Below are positions 51,585 to 61,152 of a stretch of DNA of 64,000 nucleotides, piece by piece. The DNA is taken from contig JBLNBO010000044.1 in the NCBI GenBank assembly GCA_050260055.1, positions 1-64,000 of the forward strand, written 5' to 3'. The stretch comes from JBLMYQ01 sp050260055. GTDB taxonomy: Bacteria > Bacillota > Clostridia > Acetivibrionales > UBA4821. Positions within the stretch are counted from its first letter, which is position 1; every line of letters begins with the position of its first letter. Under the pieces are notes generated by a model. It ran no database searches and had not been told where the DNA came from. It saw nothing but the letters and a program-made list of their open reading frames with translations. Made by a program: the position numbers and the translations under genes.

Positions 51585-51818
51585 TTGAAAAAGAGGAGTA
51601 GGCAGTAAAACCTTACAGAGATGATGCCGGTTGGTGAAAGGTATCTAGGATAAACTGTTGAAGGTCGCTTTGGAGCACAATATCTGAAATTAGTAGGATA
51701 TTGCGGGTTGTGCCGTTATACATTGCAAAGAGTCTACGACAAGATTTTTTATTGCTATTTAGTAGAAATTAAGGTGGTACCGCGGAACTCCGTCCTTTAT
51801 AGGATTGGAGTTTTTTTG
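51585..51818 (+). ncRNA. T-box riboswitch leader, Val-specific
   Basis: Stem I has the distal CCGGTTGGTGAAAGG segment and the specifier region GAAGGTCGCTTTGGAGC, in which GTC (51664-51666) is a valine codon. The T-box sequence GGTGGTACCGCGGA is at 51773-51786; its TGGT would pair with an ACCA tRNA end. The terminator AACTCC...GGAGTTTTTTT is at 51786-51818. Uncharged tRNA-Val would stabilise the antiterminator and let valS be transcribed. Sequence 51297-51529 upstream shows only AT-rich DNA. Confidence 0.95.
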
Positions 51819-51941
51819 TTTTAAATCACCCTTTGCCGCCGCGGGTTAAAGCACCATGGCTACTAAAAAATTAAGTCGGTTGAAACCGACTGAAAAACCA
51901 TAATAAAGATTTAGTCCGGTAAATATAAAGGAGATGATACT

Positions 51942-54590
51942 ATGTCTGAACAAAAACTGTTAGCAAAAACGTATGAGCCTAAAGAAGTTGAAGACAGAAT
52001 CTATGCAGAATGGATGGAAAAAGGTTATTTTAGGGCTGAAATAGATAAGAGCAAGGAGCCTTTTACCATAGTCATACCGCCTCCAAATGTTACAGGCCAA
52101 CTGCATATGGGGCATGCACTTGATAATACCATTCAAGATATTTTGATAAGAATGAAAAGAATGCAGGGCTTTTGTACACTTTGGGTTCCTGGTACTGACC
52201 ATGCTGGAATCTCAACCGAGGCTAAGGTTGTGGAAAAGCTGCGAAAAGAAGGATTGAGAAAAGAAGACCTTGGCAGGGAAAAGTTTCTTGAAGAAGCTTG
52301 GGCTTGGAAAAGGCAGTATGGTGGAAGAATAACCGAACAGTTAAAAAAGCTTGGCGCTTCATGTGATTGGTCAAGAGAAAGGTTTACCTATGATGAAGGG
52401 CTTTCGAAAGCTGTACTAAAGGTCTTTGTAGATTATTATAAAAAAGGATTGATATATAAGGGCGAAAGGATAATTAATTGGTGTCCTACATGTAAAACTT
52501 CTATTTCTGATGCCGAAGTTGATTACGAAGAAAAATCCGGAAACTTATGGCATATCAAGTATCTAACAAAGGATGGTAAAGACGGAATAATTGTTGCGAC
52601 AACAAGGCCTGAAACAATGCTTGGAGATACTGCTGTTGCTGTTCATCCTGATGATGAAAGATATAAACACCTTGTTGGAAAGACAGTTATTTTACCGTTA
52701 ATGAACAGAGAAATACCTGTTATTGCTGATGAATACGTCGATAAGGAATTTGGTACGGGAGCAGTAAAAATTACTCCTGCACATGATCCGAATGATTTCG
52801 AAGTAGGGCTCAGACATGACCTTCCTCAAGTAAAAGTTATGGATGATATTGCTTTAATGAATGAGAATGCCGGACAATATAAAGGAATGGATAGATATGA
52901 AGCCAGAAAGAAAATAGTTGAGGATTTAAAAGAACAAGGGCTTTTAGTTAAAATTGACGAACATGTTCATAATGTTGGGGGTTGTTACCGCTGTCATACA
53001 ATAATTGAGCCTTCATTATCAGAACAATGGTTTGTTAAAATGGAGCCTCTTGCAGGGCCTGCTATTGATGTAGTTAAAAAGGAAATATTGAAATTTGTTC
53101 CTGAGAAATTTGCAAAGATATATTTTAACTGGCTTGAGAATATTCATGATTGGTGTATTTCAAGACAGTTATGGTGGGGACATAGAATTCCAGCTTATTA
53201 TTGTCAGGATTGCGGACACATAATGGTTGAAACAGAACCGCCAAAGAAGTGTGAAAAATGCGGCAGCTCCAATTTCAGACAAGATGAGGATACTCTTGAC
53301 ACATGGTTCAGCTCTGCTCTCTGGCCCTTTTCCACTCTGGGATGGCCGGAGAAAACCGAGGATTTGGATTACTTTTATCCAACCAGCGTGTTGGTTACCG
53401 GTTATGACATAATTTTCTTCTGGGTTGTAAGAATGGTATTCTCGGCAATGGAATTCATGAAAAAAGAGCCATTTGAATATGTTCTTATTCATGGAATCGT
53501 AAGAGATGCACAGGGAAGGAAAATGTCAAAATCCCTTGGAAATGGAATTGATCCGCTTGAGGTAATTGACCAATATGGCACTGATGCTCTTAGGATGTCT
53601 CTAATGATGGGAAATACTCCGGGTAATGACATCAGATTTTCTACAGATAGAATTGAATCTGTAAGAAACTTTGCTAATAAGATTTGGAATGCATCAAGAT
53701 TTGTCCTAATGAACATAGATCTTGGAGAAAAAATAAATAACTTCGACCCAAAGAAATTTACGCTGGCAGATAAGTGGATTCTAAGCAGGGTTAATACTTT
53801 GACTAAAGAAGTAACCGAAAATATGGAGAAATTTGAACTTGGAGTTTCGGCGCAAAAGCTTTATGAATTCTTCTGGGATGAATTCTGCGATTGGTATATA
53901 GAAATGGTTAAGCCGCGTTTATATAATGCTGAAAATCCTACAAGATTAGAGGCACAATATGTTTTAAACAAGGTGCTGGTTACTTCTTTGAAGTTGCTGC
54001 ATCCATATATGCCGTTTATTACAAATGAACTGTATGACAATATGATTCACGATGGGGAAAATATTATGGTTTCTGATTGGCCTAAATATGACCAAAAGCT
54101 TGATTTTTCACAAGATGAAGCTAATATGTCAAAGGTTATGGATATAATCAAAGCAGTAAGAAATATAAGGGCTGAGATGAATGTTCCTAACGCCAAGAAA
54201 TGCAGAGTGATGTTATTTACTGCAGATATAAAAACTGCAAATGTTTTAGAAGCAGAAAAAGATTATTTCGAAAGGCTCGCGTCAGCAGAAATTATAATAA
54301 ATCCTAAACGTGAAGAGAATGGGGAAAATACTGTTTCAGCTGTAGTGCCGGGAGTAGAAATATTAATCCCTCTAGGAGAGTTGGTAGATATAGAAAAAGA
54401 AATACAAAGACTAGAAAAAGAAAGAGAAAGTCTGCTAAAAGAAATAGACAGGGTTAACGGAATGCTGGCAAATGAAAGGTTCATATCCAAAGCGCCTCAG
54501 AAGGTCGTGGATGAGGAGAAAGAAAAAAAGGTCAAATATCAGGATATGCTGGCTAAGGTTGAAGAGAGAATTGAATCAATGAAAAGATAA
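51942..54590 (+). CDS. valS: Valyl-tRNA synthetase
   Basis: An 882-residue class I synthetase. It shows PPPNVTGQLHMGHAL (HIGH motif, HMGH), an editing domain with ATTRPETMLGDTAVAVHP, two zinc-type cysteine sets (CPTC and CQDC ... CEKC), GRKMSKSLGNGIDP (KMSKS, near residue 527), and a C-terminal coiled coil typical of ValRS (IEKEIQRLEKERESLLKEID). It is controlled by the T-box leader. AAGGAGATG precedes the ATG. A bidirectional terminator follows. Confidence 0.98.
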   Translation: MSEQKLLAKTYEPKEVEDRIYAEWMEKGYFRAEIDKSKEPFTIVIPPPNVTGQLHMGHALDNTIQDILIRMKRMQGFCTLWVPGTDHAGISTEAKVVEKLRKEGLRKEDLGREKFLEEAWAWKRQYGGRITEQLKKLGASCDWSRERFTYDEGLSKAVLKVFVDYYKKGLIYKGERIINWCPTCKTSISDAEVDYEEKSGNLWHIKYLTKDGKDGIIVATTRPETMLGDTAVAVHPDDERYKHLVGKTVILPLMNREIPVIADEYVDKEFGTGAVKITPAHDPNDFEVGLRHDLPQVKVMDDIALMNENAGQYKGMDRYEARKKIVEDLKEQGLLVKIDEHVHNVGGCYRCHTIIEPSLSEQWFVKMEPLAGPAIDVVKKEILKFVPEKFAKIYFNWLENIHDWCISRQLWWGHRIPAYYCQDCGHIMVETEPPKKCEKCGSSNFRQDEDTLDTWFSSALWPFSTLGWPEKTEDLDYFYPTSVLVTGYDIIFFWVVRMVFSAMEFMKKEPFEYVLIHGIVRDAQGRKMSKSLGNGIDPLEVIDQYGTDALRMSLMMGNTPGNDIRFSTDRIESVRNFANKIWNASRFVLMNIDLGEKINNFDPKKFTLADKWILSRVNTLTKEVTENMEKFELGVSAQKLYEFFWDEFCDWYIEMVKPRLYNAENPTRLEAQYVLNKVLVTSLKLLHPYMPFITNELYDNMIHDGENIMVSDWPKYDQKLDFSQDEANMSKVMDIIKAVRNIRAEMNVPNAKKCRVMLFTADIKTANVLEAEKDYFERLASAEIIINPKREENGENTVSAVVPGVEILIPLGELVDIEKEIQRLEKERESLLKEIDRVNGMLANERFISKAPQKVVDEEKEKKVKYQDMLAKVEERIESMKR

Positions 54591-54635
54591 AGAACCAATA
54601 AAAAAAGAGCAACGCTCTTTTTTTATTGGTTCTTT
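54589..54635. terminator. Bidirectional terminator between valS and the HAD gene
   Basis: A 22-base arm AAAGAACCAATA...GAGC pairs with its complement around AAC, with A and T tracts on both sides. Confidence 0.95.
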
Positions 54636-55593
54636 ATCTATCGGATTTATCATCGATAATATGATTCGGAAATCCAGTATTATGAATTTTACTAGGAAAG
54701 GAAGTACGTAAAAGGCCAAATTCTCTCATAGCTTGTCTGAAAGCTAAGCCAGTTCCCTTTAGTCCATTACCTTCTCCTATAATAATTTTTTTGCAGGGAG
54801 AGTCATCAATATTACGGTATTCTTTTTTTGCATTACCAGGTCCTATAACCCGGGTTTGAACATTGAACTCTTTTTGAAATTCTTCTGACAATAGCAAATC
54901 ACGGGCGGGAATATCATTTGCACTATCTCCGGAGAAAATAACCATATCATATGTTTTTTCATCACTAGCAGATCTTAAAATATGTTTTATAGCATTAGCC
55001 TTGTCAACAGCATATGGGCAAGCATCATATGAATCAGGTGTAAGTACCCAATTCGCTCTTGCAAGGTCTTCTTCCTTAACATGTCCTTCTCTTTTAGCAT
55101 TGTCAACCAATAGTTTGATTCTTGATGCCAGCTTTTGCATATCTTCTTCAGATGGAGGAGATTTTTCTGCACCAATATGCTTTATAGTAAAACCAACAAT
55201 TTTTCCTGTTTCAAATTGCAATCCTAATTCATTGATTTTCGGTTCGAGAACTTTCTGTAGATTCTGGATAAGCTCAACATCTGATTCTGAGGCTAAAATC
55301 TGTACCTCATCAAGGTCGCCTGTTTCGGGGTTTACTTTGGCTGTCAATCCTCCGGTTTCAGCGGTAATGTACCTAACATTACGGCCTAAAAACTGTGCAA
55401 CGCCTTGTAAGAAAGAAAGAGGCCTGCCTGAGCATAAAGCAATATCTATGTCTGCATCGGGGTAGCTATTTTTAACGTCTTCAAGAAAGCTCTTTAAATG
55501 TTTGGGATTATTCGTCCCATTAAAAGAGATAGTTCCATCATAATCGGTTATTAAAAGAACATTCTTTTTTTTGTCCGCTTCCTGCTTAGACAT
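54634..55593 (-). CDS. HAD-superfamily hydrolase (sugar-phosphatase-like)
   Basis: A 319-residue HAD hydrolase. Motif I is LLITDYDGT, motif II LCSGRPLSF, and motif IV IFSGDSANDIPA, with a C2-type cap between about residues 85 and 190. The layout is that of Cof/sucrose-phosphatase or mannosyl-3-phosphoglycerate-phosphatase relatives; the substrate cannot be fixed. AAAGGAG precedes the minus-strand ATG. It converges on valS. Gene content around it gives no pathway. Confidence 0.85.
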   Translation of the reverse strand: MSKQEADKKKNVLLITDYDGTISFNGTNNPKHLKSFLEDVKNSYPDADIDIALCSGRPLSFLQGVAQFLGRNVRYITAETGGLTAKVNPETGDLDEVQILASESDVELIQNLQKVLEPKINELGLQFETGKIVGFTIKHIGAEKSPPSEEDMQKLASRIKLLVDNAKREGHVKEEDLARANWVLTPDSYDACPYAVDKANAIKHILRSASDEKTYDMVIFSGDSANDIPARDLLLSEEFQKEFNVQTRVIGPGNAKKEYRNIDDSPCKKIIIGEGNGLKGTGLAFRQAMREFGLLRTSFPSKIHNTGFPNHIIDDKSDR

Positions 55594-55850
55594 TTTTATA
55601 CTCCTTTTATTTCAAGATTAGAAAAATTATGAAAAAAAAATTCCCCCTAAATTATATTTTACAACAAGATTTGTAAATGAGCAATCGATAAGAAGAAATC
55701 ATTTTTAAAATACATAAAATCACAAAAATTATTGCTAACTTAACGCAGGCGTTATGCAATCATAATGTTTATCCTCATAAGGGCATCATAAGCGGCAACA
55801 GATTCATGCATTTGTCATAACAAACCAAGACAAGATTTACAAATTTGGAT

Positions 55851-55906
55851 AAGGTAAAAAGAAAGAAACTCCTCAAAATTTTGAGGAGTTTCTTTCTTTT
55901 TACCTT
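55851..55906. repeat. Perfect 56-bp palindrome in a divergent intergenic region
   Basis: Bases 55851-55878 are followed without any loop by their exact complement 55879-55906 (arms start AAGGTAAAAAGAAAG, centre CTCAAAATTTTGAG). It lies in the 428-base gap between a minus-strand gene and yitT, not after any gene end. The rest of the gap (55594-55850) has only a small TAACGC/GCGTTA stem at 55740-55753 and AT-rich DNA. A terminator of an unseen small RNA, or a protein site, is possible. Confidence 0.85.
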
Positions 55907-56021
55907 TAAAGTATCAGTATTCCTAAAAATACGCTAAAAGCTCGGGCTTCAAAATTTGATTTTATATGACATTAATTATATAATTAAGTATAGATATATT
56001 TAATCTGGAGAGTTAAAACTA

Positions 56022-56909
56022 ATGAAGAAAAAGCTTTTAAAGATTCGGAAAAAATTACGTAACCATCCTGTATATAAAAGGGTAAAGCCTATTGCACTTA
56101 TTATTGTAGGTGCGCTGCTAGCTGCTGTAGGGCTTGAGCTATTCCTTATTCCTAATAACATTATCGATGGCGGGATAATTGGCGTCTCAATTATTTTTAG
56201 TTACATATTCAAATTGCCGCTGGGTCTTTTTATATTTTTTCTAAATCTTCCATTTCTCTTTATTGGATACAAACAAATTGGAAAAACCTTTGCAATCACT
56301 ACGTTGTTGGGTGTATTTGCGCTTTCTTTATTTACATATTCATTAAAATCATATGGCTCAGTTACTCAAGACTTGCTGTTATCAACTGTGTTTGGAGGCG
56401 TTCTGCTTGGAGTTGGCGTTGGAACAATAATTCGTAATGGCGGAAGTTTGGATGGAACCGAAATAATTTCAATAATTATTAATAGAAATATTTCATTTTC
56501 TGTGGGCGAAATTGTAATGTTTTTTAATATATTTATTTTGTTGAGTGCTGGATTTGTGTTCGGATGGGAAAAAGCAATGTATTCATTAATAACCTATTTC
56601 ATTGCATATAAATCTATTGATGCGACTATTGAAGGCGTAGAGCAGATGAAAGCTGTTACAATAATATCAACCAAACCTAAAGATATTCAAGAAGCGATAT
56701 ATTCCCGGTTAGGAAGAAACATTACCTTCTTGTATGGAAAGAGTGGATATACTGGTATATATAAAGAAATAATTTATTGCGTAGTTTCAAGGTTAGAGCT
56801 TGCAAAATTGAAAAAAATTGTTTTAGATTTTGACCCGGATGCATTTATTGCTATTGAGCATGTATCTGATGTTGTTGGTAGAAGATTTAGAAAGAAGAGC
56901 ATACATTAG
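56022..56909 (+). CDS. YitT-family membrane protein
   Basis: A 295-residue membrane protein of the YitT/DUF2179 family. Five or six helices fill residues ~25-200, with the signature LFLIPNNIIDGGIIGVSIIFS and RNGGSLDGTEIISI. A cytoplasmic DUF2179 domain follows (about 210-290), with ITFLYGKSGYTGIYKEIIYCVVSRLEL. The transport substrate is unknown. GGAGAG precedes the start. Confidence 0.92.
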   Translation: MKKKLLKIRKKLRNHPVYKRVKPIALIIVGALLAAVGLELFLIPNNIIDGGIIGVSIIFSYIFKLPLGLFIFFLNLPFLFIGYKQIGKTFAITTLLGVFALSLFTYSLKSYGSVTQDLLLSTVFGGVLLGVGVGTIIRNGGSLDGTEIISIIINRNISFSVGEIVMFFNIFILLSAGFVFGWEKAMYSLITYFIAYKSIDATIEGVEQMKAVTIISTKPKDIQEAIYSRLGRNITFLYGKSGYTGIYKEIIYCVVSRLELAKLKKIVLDFDPDAFIAIEHVSDVVGRRFRKKSIH

Positions 56910-56992
56910 TCATATAATCTGAATGATTATGATAGAAAATAATTCATAATATTAATTGAATTAAAAAATAATATTAAAATGGAAGTGTTGTT

Positions 56993-57682
56993 ATGGCGTT
57001 AACATTTTTTATAATACTTATATATATAATTATGATTTTTATTGAAATATCAATTATTTCTTTGAAGGTTACCGGGATGTCGCGAGAAAAGGCCAGATTT
57101 CAGGTGATTTCACTTTTAACATCTACTGGTTTTACAACACGTGAATCTGAATTGATAACTCAGCATCCAATAAGAAGAAAGATTGCAGAAAGGATAATGA
57201 TATTTAAATATATTGGAGGAATTATTGGTACTGCTACCTTATTCAATGTATATGTTGACGTTGTTGCTCAAAGAATAACCTGGAATGATTTTTTTATCTG
57301 GTTATTTATGCTTTCTGCAATATTTGCAATATTAAAAAACAAGTGGATTCTCAGAAATATTGATGTTTTTGTTGAAAGACAATTAATTAGGCAGTCTAAG
57401 GAAAACAAGAAACGATATGATTCACCGTCGCTTTTGGAGTCTGAAGATTTTGGAATAGTGGATATAGTGCTTGAACAAGGAAGTTATCTTGTTGGTCTTA
57501 GAATAAAGGATGCTGGGTTAAAAACAAAATATATTCAGGTGCTTCAAATTGGTAAGGGTGATAAACGTTATCCTTTCCCAAAGCCTGAATATGTATTTGA
57601 AGAAGGAGACAGACTAACTATGTATGGTAAGCTTGATGCAATTAAAAGTCTGGTAATAAACGATATCGAAGATGCATCATAA
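56993..57682 (+). CDS. Membrane protein with C-terminal TrkA-C domain
   Basis: A 229-residue protein with one helix at the N-terminus, two more near 72-120, then a TrkA_C (RCK_C) domain at ~145-225 (IVDIVLEQGSYLVGLRIKDAGL ... FEEGDRLTMYG). It resembles family members that carry a nucleotide- or c-di-AMP-type regulatory domain on a short membrane part. It follows yitT by 83 bases. Transport role and ligand are inferences. Confidence 0.82.
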   Translation: MALTFFIILIYIIMIFIEISIISLKVTGMSREKARFQVISLLTSTGFTTRESELITQHPIRRKIAERIMIFKYIGGIIGTATLFNVYVDVVAQRITWNDFFIWLFMLSAIFAILKNKWILRNIDVFVERQLIRQSKENKKRYDSPSLLESEDFGIVDIVLEQGSYLVGLRIKDAGLKTKYIQVLQIGKGDKRYPFPKPEYVFEEGDRLTMYGKLDAIKSLVINDIEDAS

Positions 57683-57764
57683 AAATTATGGTAAAAAGTG
57701 TTTTTTTGTGGTAAAATAGTAATTGAGCACATTATTAAAGGAATATTGGAAGGAGATGTGAACT

Positions 57765-58187
57765 ATGGCTGATCAAGTTAAAGAAAATGCTGGTTCAATA
57801 AAGATAGCTAATGAGGTTGTCGCAATAATCGCAGGTCTTGCAGCAGCAGAAGTAACCGGTGTTGCTGGAATGTCTGGTGGTATTGCAGGAGATATTGTAG
57901 AAATCCTTAAGGGAAAGAATCTTTCCAAAGGTGTAAAGGTTGAAGTTGGAGAAAAAGAAACTGCTGTAGACCTTTTTATTATAGTTGAATACGGAGTTAG
58001 AATTCCTGATATTGCATGGGAAATTCAAAATAAAGTTAAAAAAGCAGTTGAAAGTATGACTGGCCTTGTGGTTGTAGAGGTAAATATACATGTACAGGCT
58101 GTTAATTTTGAAAAAGAGATCAAAAAAGAACCAAAACAGCCAAAAGAGCCTAAGGAAAAAGTTGAAGAAAAACCTAAACTTAAATAA
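57765..58187 (+). CDS. Asp23/Gls24 family envelope stress protein
   Basis: A 140-residue member of the Asp23 family: IKIANEVVAIIAGLAAAEVTGVAGMSGG is the conserved opening and VNIHVQAVNF the end. The C-terminal ~20 residues are Lys/Pro/Glu-rich. Asp23 proteins sit at the membrane through AmaP, encoded next. GGAGATG precedes the start. A terminator-like stem follows before amaP. Confidence 0.95.
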   Translation: MADQVKENAGSIKIANEVVAIIAGLAAAEVTGVAGMSGGIAGDIVEILKGKNLSKGVKVEVGEKETAVDLFIIVEYGVRIPDIAWEIQNKVKKAVESMTGLVVVEVNIHVQAVNFEKEIKKEPKQPKEPKEKVEEKPKLK

Positions 58188-58202
58188 TATAATTTCAATA
58201 AA

Positions 58203-58236
58203 AAATAAACCCTTTAAAACAAGGGTTTATTTTTTT
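58203..58236 (+). terminator. Terminator between asp23 and amaP
   Basis: AAATAAACCCTT pairs with AAGGGTTTATTT, then T residues. A TATAAT at 58249-58254 may restart transcription for amaP. Confidence 0.9.
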
Positions 58237-58289
58237 ACCGAAATAAAATATAATATTTTTGAAATAGATAAATAGAGGGGGTATACCTT

Positions 58290-58874
58290 TTGAAAATTAT
58301 CGGAAAAATTTTTCTTTCATTGTACGGATTTGTGATGACTATTTTTTCAATAACCTTGATTACAATTTTAGGCATGATTTGGAATAATAGCTTATCGTAT
58401 GAATTTGTTGGTTATCAGTTTAAATATTTTCTTTCATATCCTATGGCATTCCCGATTGCAATAACTGCATTCTCAGTTATATTCCTAATAAGTTTCATCT
58501 TGATTTTTGTAGGCATATCAAAGAAGGAACGCAGGGAGCCAGTGCTAATTAGTACAGATTCAGGACAGATTTCAATTTCGCTTGAATCCTTTGAAAGTAT
58601 AGCTTCTTCAGCAGTAAAAAAGATTGTAGAAGCTAAAGAATATTTTATTAAGGTTAAAAATATTAATTCAAATGTAAGTGTTTTTGTTAAAACATTTGCA
58701 GTTCCAGAATCAAATATTCCTGAATTGGGTAAAAGTATACAAGCAAAAATAATTGAATCTATTGAAACAACTACAGGTGTGAAAGTTTTGGATGTACGTG
58801 TTAAAGTTGAGAATATATATAATAATAATAGCAGTATAAAAAGCAGCGGTAATACAAAGAGGGAATTAGAATAG
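58290..58874 (+). CDS. amaP: Alkaline-shock membrane anchor protein AmaP
   Basis: A 194-residue protein with two N-terminal membrane helices (about 7-30 and 47-72) followed by an Asp23-like cytoplasmic domain (ISLESFESIASSAVKKIVE ... VKVLDVRVKVENI). It anchors Asp23-family proteins to the membrane. TTG 58290 follows GAGGGGGT. The next small gene (DUF2273) completes the usual set. Confidence 0.93.
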   Translation: MKIIGKIFLSLYGFVMTIFSITLITILGMIWNNSLSYEFVGYQFKYFLSYPMAFPIAITAFSVIFLISFILIFVGISKKERREPVLISTDSGQISISLESFESIASSAVKKIVEAKEYFIKVKNINSNVSVFVKTFAVPESNIPELGKSIQAKIIESIETTTGVKVLDVRVKVENIYNNNSSIKSSGNTKRELE

Positions 58875-58893
58875 CATACCGGAGGTGAGCCGA

Positions 58894-59124
58894 TTGAGTA
58901 AGGAGAAGTTATTGGAATACTACGAAAATCATAAAGGTGAGGTTATCGGAACCAGTATAGGTGTGTTGTTTGCAGTTCTTGTATTGGTTTTTGGCTTTTT
59001 CAGTATGCTCTTTGTTGTAATTTGTGCAGGTATAGGTTGGTATTTAGGTAAGAAAGCTTTTGAAAATAAAAACTTTTTTAGAGAAATTATTGCAAAGGTT
59101 ATTATTTTTCTAAAAGAAAGATAG
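58894..59124 (+). CDS. DUF2273 small membrane protein
   Basis: A 76-residue protein: a short charged start (SKEKLLEYYENHKGE), a GTSIGVLFAVLVLVFGFFSML helix pair, and a basic tail. This is the DUF2273 family found between amaP and nusB. TTG 58894 fits GGAGGTGAG; GTG 58885 lies inside that site. It is probably part of the envelope-stress complex. Confidence 0.92.
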   Translation: MSKEKLLEYYENHKGEVIGTSIGVLFAVLVLVFGFFSMLFVVICAGIGWYLGKKAFENKNFFREIIAKVIIFLKER

Positions 59125-59152
59125 AAATTGAAATATTTTTGGAGGATTGGAA

Positions 59153-59572
59153 ATGGGTCGTAGAACTGCTAGGGAGCTTGCATTCAAGTTATTGTTTCAG
59201 ATGGAGATTCAAAAAAGCGAGCAGGATGAACAAATTGAAATCTTTTTTGAAGAGAATGAAGCAGAAGGCAAGCAAAAGGAATATATTATTGATATTGTTA
59301 CCGGGACAAGAGGAAAGATTGCTGAAATTGACAAGATTGTTGCAAAATATCTTAAGGGTTGGAAGCTCGGAAGATTGTCCAAGACTGATTTGTCTATATT
59401 AAGGCTTGCTGTTTATGAAATACTTTACAGGGAAGACATCCCTAAAAATGTATCAATAAATGAAGCGGTTGAGCTTGCAAAGACATATGGTTCTGAAGAA
59501 TCAGCAGCTTTTATAAACGGAGTTTTAGGACAAGTTGTAAAAGAAAGTCTAAAAAATTCCGGGGACAAATAG
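59153..59572 (+). CDS. nusB: Transcription antitermination factor NusB
   Basis: A 139-residue all-helical protein that binds boxA RNA with S10 in rRNA antitermination. GRRTARELAFKLLFQME, WKLGRLSKTDLSILRLAVYEIL and INEAVELAKTYGSEESAAFINGVLG are the conserved helices. ATG 59153 lies seven bases after GGAGG. It starts the nusB-xseA-xseB-ispA run that precedes OLE RNA. A GCAGGTTT/AAACCTGC stem lies just after it. Confidence 0.97.
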   Translation: MGRRTARELAFKLLFQMEIQKSEQDEQIEIFFEENEAEGKQKEYIIDIVTGTRGKIAEIDKIVAKYLKGWKLGRLSKTDLSILRLAVYEILYREDIPKNVSINEAVELAKTYGSEESAAFINGVLGQVVKESLKNSGDK

Positions 59573-59616
59573 GGGGCAGGTTTTAAACCTGCTCTGATGT
59601 ATTTTGTGAGGGTTAT

Positions 59617-60822
59617 ATGAAAATACTTGAAGTATCTCAGGTAAATAGATATATTAAAGAACTTTTTAATAGGGATATGCTGTTAAATAGTATATGGATA
59701 AAAGGTGAAATATCAAACTTCAAGCATCACAGTTCCGGACATATGTATTTTACTCTTAAAGATAATTCAAGCACTTTAAAATGTGTTATGTTTCAAACCC
59801 ATGCCTCAAGGCTTAGATTTATTCCTACAGATGGCATGAAGATAATTACATATGGGAAGGTAAATGTATTTGAAAGGGATGGGCAGTATCAGTTGTACTG
59901 CGAAGAAATGCAGCCGGACGGGCTGGGAGCATTATTTGCAGCATTCGAGCAGCTCAAAGCAAAGCTTGAGAAGGAAGGCCTTTTTTCTCTTGATAATAAA
60001 AAAAGCTTACCCTTCTTGCCTGAACGTGTTGGGGTTGTTTCTTCAAAAACTGGTGCGGTAATAAAAGATATAATAAATATTACTTCACGAAGGTTTTCAG
60101 GTGTTCAGCTTGTGCTTTTTCCTGTTGCTGTTCAAGGTCCAACTGCAGCCGGGGAAATTGCAAATGCTATTGAGTATTTTAATAATTCAAAGAATGTTGA
60201 TGTTATAATTGTAGCTAGAGGAGGAGGTTCGCTGGAAGACTTGTGGGCTTTTAATGAAGAAATAGTTGCCCGGGCGATTTTTAATTCAGAAATTCCTGTT
60301 ATTTCTGCAGTCGGACATGAAACCGATTATACAATTGCTGATATGACAGCCGATTATAGAGCTCCTACTCCTTCAGCAGCAGCCGAGATTGTAGTTCCGG
60401 ACAAAAAAGAACTGGATTTTAGAATATATTCAATTAGAAAAAGGATAACCAATGCTTTAATAAATAATGCGGATAATGCCAGAAACAAGCTGGACAGAAT
60501 ACAGAATAGGATTCCTTTCAAACAGCCTCTCAATAAGATTTATCAGTTTAAGATGATTCTAGATATTAATACTAGGTCGCTAACCAAAAATATATCAGCG
60601 GAAATGCAAATTGAGAAAAACAGATTTACTAATCAAGTTTCAAGGCTAGGTTCGCTAAATCCGCTTTCTATCCTTACACGAGGCTATTGCGTTGCTGGAA
60701 TTCCGGGAACTGATAAAATAATAAAATCGGTTGAATCTATTTGCAAAAATCAAGAAATCAATATACAATTTATTGATGGAAAGGCATTATGCAATGTATT
60801 GGATACAGAGAAGGAAAGCTAG
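59617..60822 (+). CDS. xseA: Exodeoxyribonuclease VII large subunit
   Basis: A 401-residue subunit. The N-terminal OB-fold (about 1-100) starts EVSQVNRYIKELFNRD and has GHMYFTLKD. The nuclease core holds GGGSLEDLWAFN and the conserved VGHETDYTIADMTADYRAPTPSAAAE, with a coiled-coil C-terminal half. Together with XseB it degrades single-stranded DNA from both ends. The start has GAGGG. An 87-base gap with AGTTGA-type short repeats precedes xseB. Confidence 0.97.
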   Translation: MKILEVSQVNRYIKELFNRDMLLNSIWIKGEISNFKHHSSGHMYFTLKDNSSTLKCVMFQTHASRLRFIPTDGMKIITYGKVNVFERDGQYQLYCEEMQPDGLGALFAAFEQLKAKLEKEGLFSLDNKKSLPFLPERVGVVSSKTGAVIKDIINITSRRFSGVQLVLFPVAVQGPTAAGEIANAIEYFNNSKNVDVIIVARGGGSLEDLWAFNEEIVARAIFNSEIPVISAVGHETDYTIADMTADYRAPTPSAAAEIVVPDKKELDFRIYSIRKRITNALINNADNARNKLDRIQNRIPFKQPLNKIYQFKMILDINTRSLTKNISAEMQIEKNRFTNQVSRLGSLNPLSILTRGYCVAGIPGTDKIIKSVESICKNQEINIQFIDGKALCNVLDTEKES

Positions 60823-60909
60823 ATAGTTGACAGTTTGCAGTGTAAAGTTGATAGTTAATGGGTTTTTGCATTAAAACCTAAACTATTTAAGTTTTGTACG
60901 GGGGTTAAA

Positions 60910-61152
60910 ATGAAGAATATTAGCTTTGAAGAGGCAATGAAAAAACTTGAAAAAATTGCAGACGAACTTGAGTTAGGGAATCTGACACTTGATGAGTCTT
61001 TCGAAAAATTTAAAGAAGGTATGGATATTTCAGCATATTGTAGTAAGAAGCTTAATGAAATAGAAAAGAAGATAACAGTATTGGTACAGCAAAATGGAGA
61101 TAAACTTGTGGAAACACCCTTTGATATTTCGAAAGGAGAGAATAATGAATAG
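60910..61152 (+). CDS. xseB: Exodeoxyribonuclease VII small subunit
   Basis: An 80-residue helical hairpin protein: SFEEAMKKLEKIADELELGNLTLDESFEKFKEGM is the family signature. It caps the XseA coiled coil. GGGGGTT precedes the ATG. Its end overlaps the ispA start by eight bases, giving coupling to isoprenoid synthesis, as is common in this gene order. Confidence 0.96.
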   Translation: MKNISFEEAMKKLEKIADELELGNLTLDESFEKFKEGMDISAYCSKKLNEIEKKITVLVQQNGDKLVETPFDISKGENNE

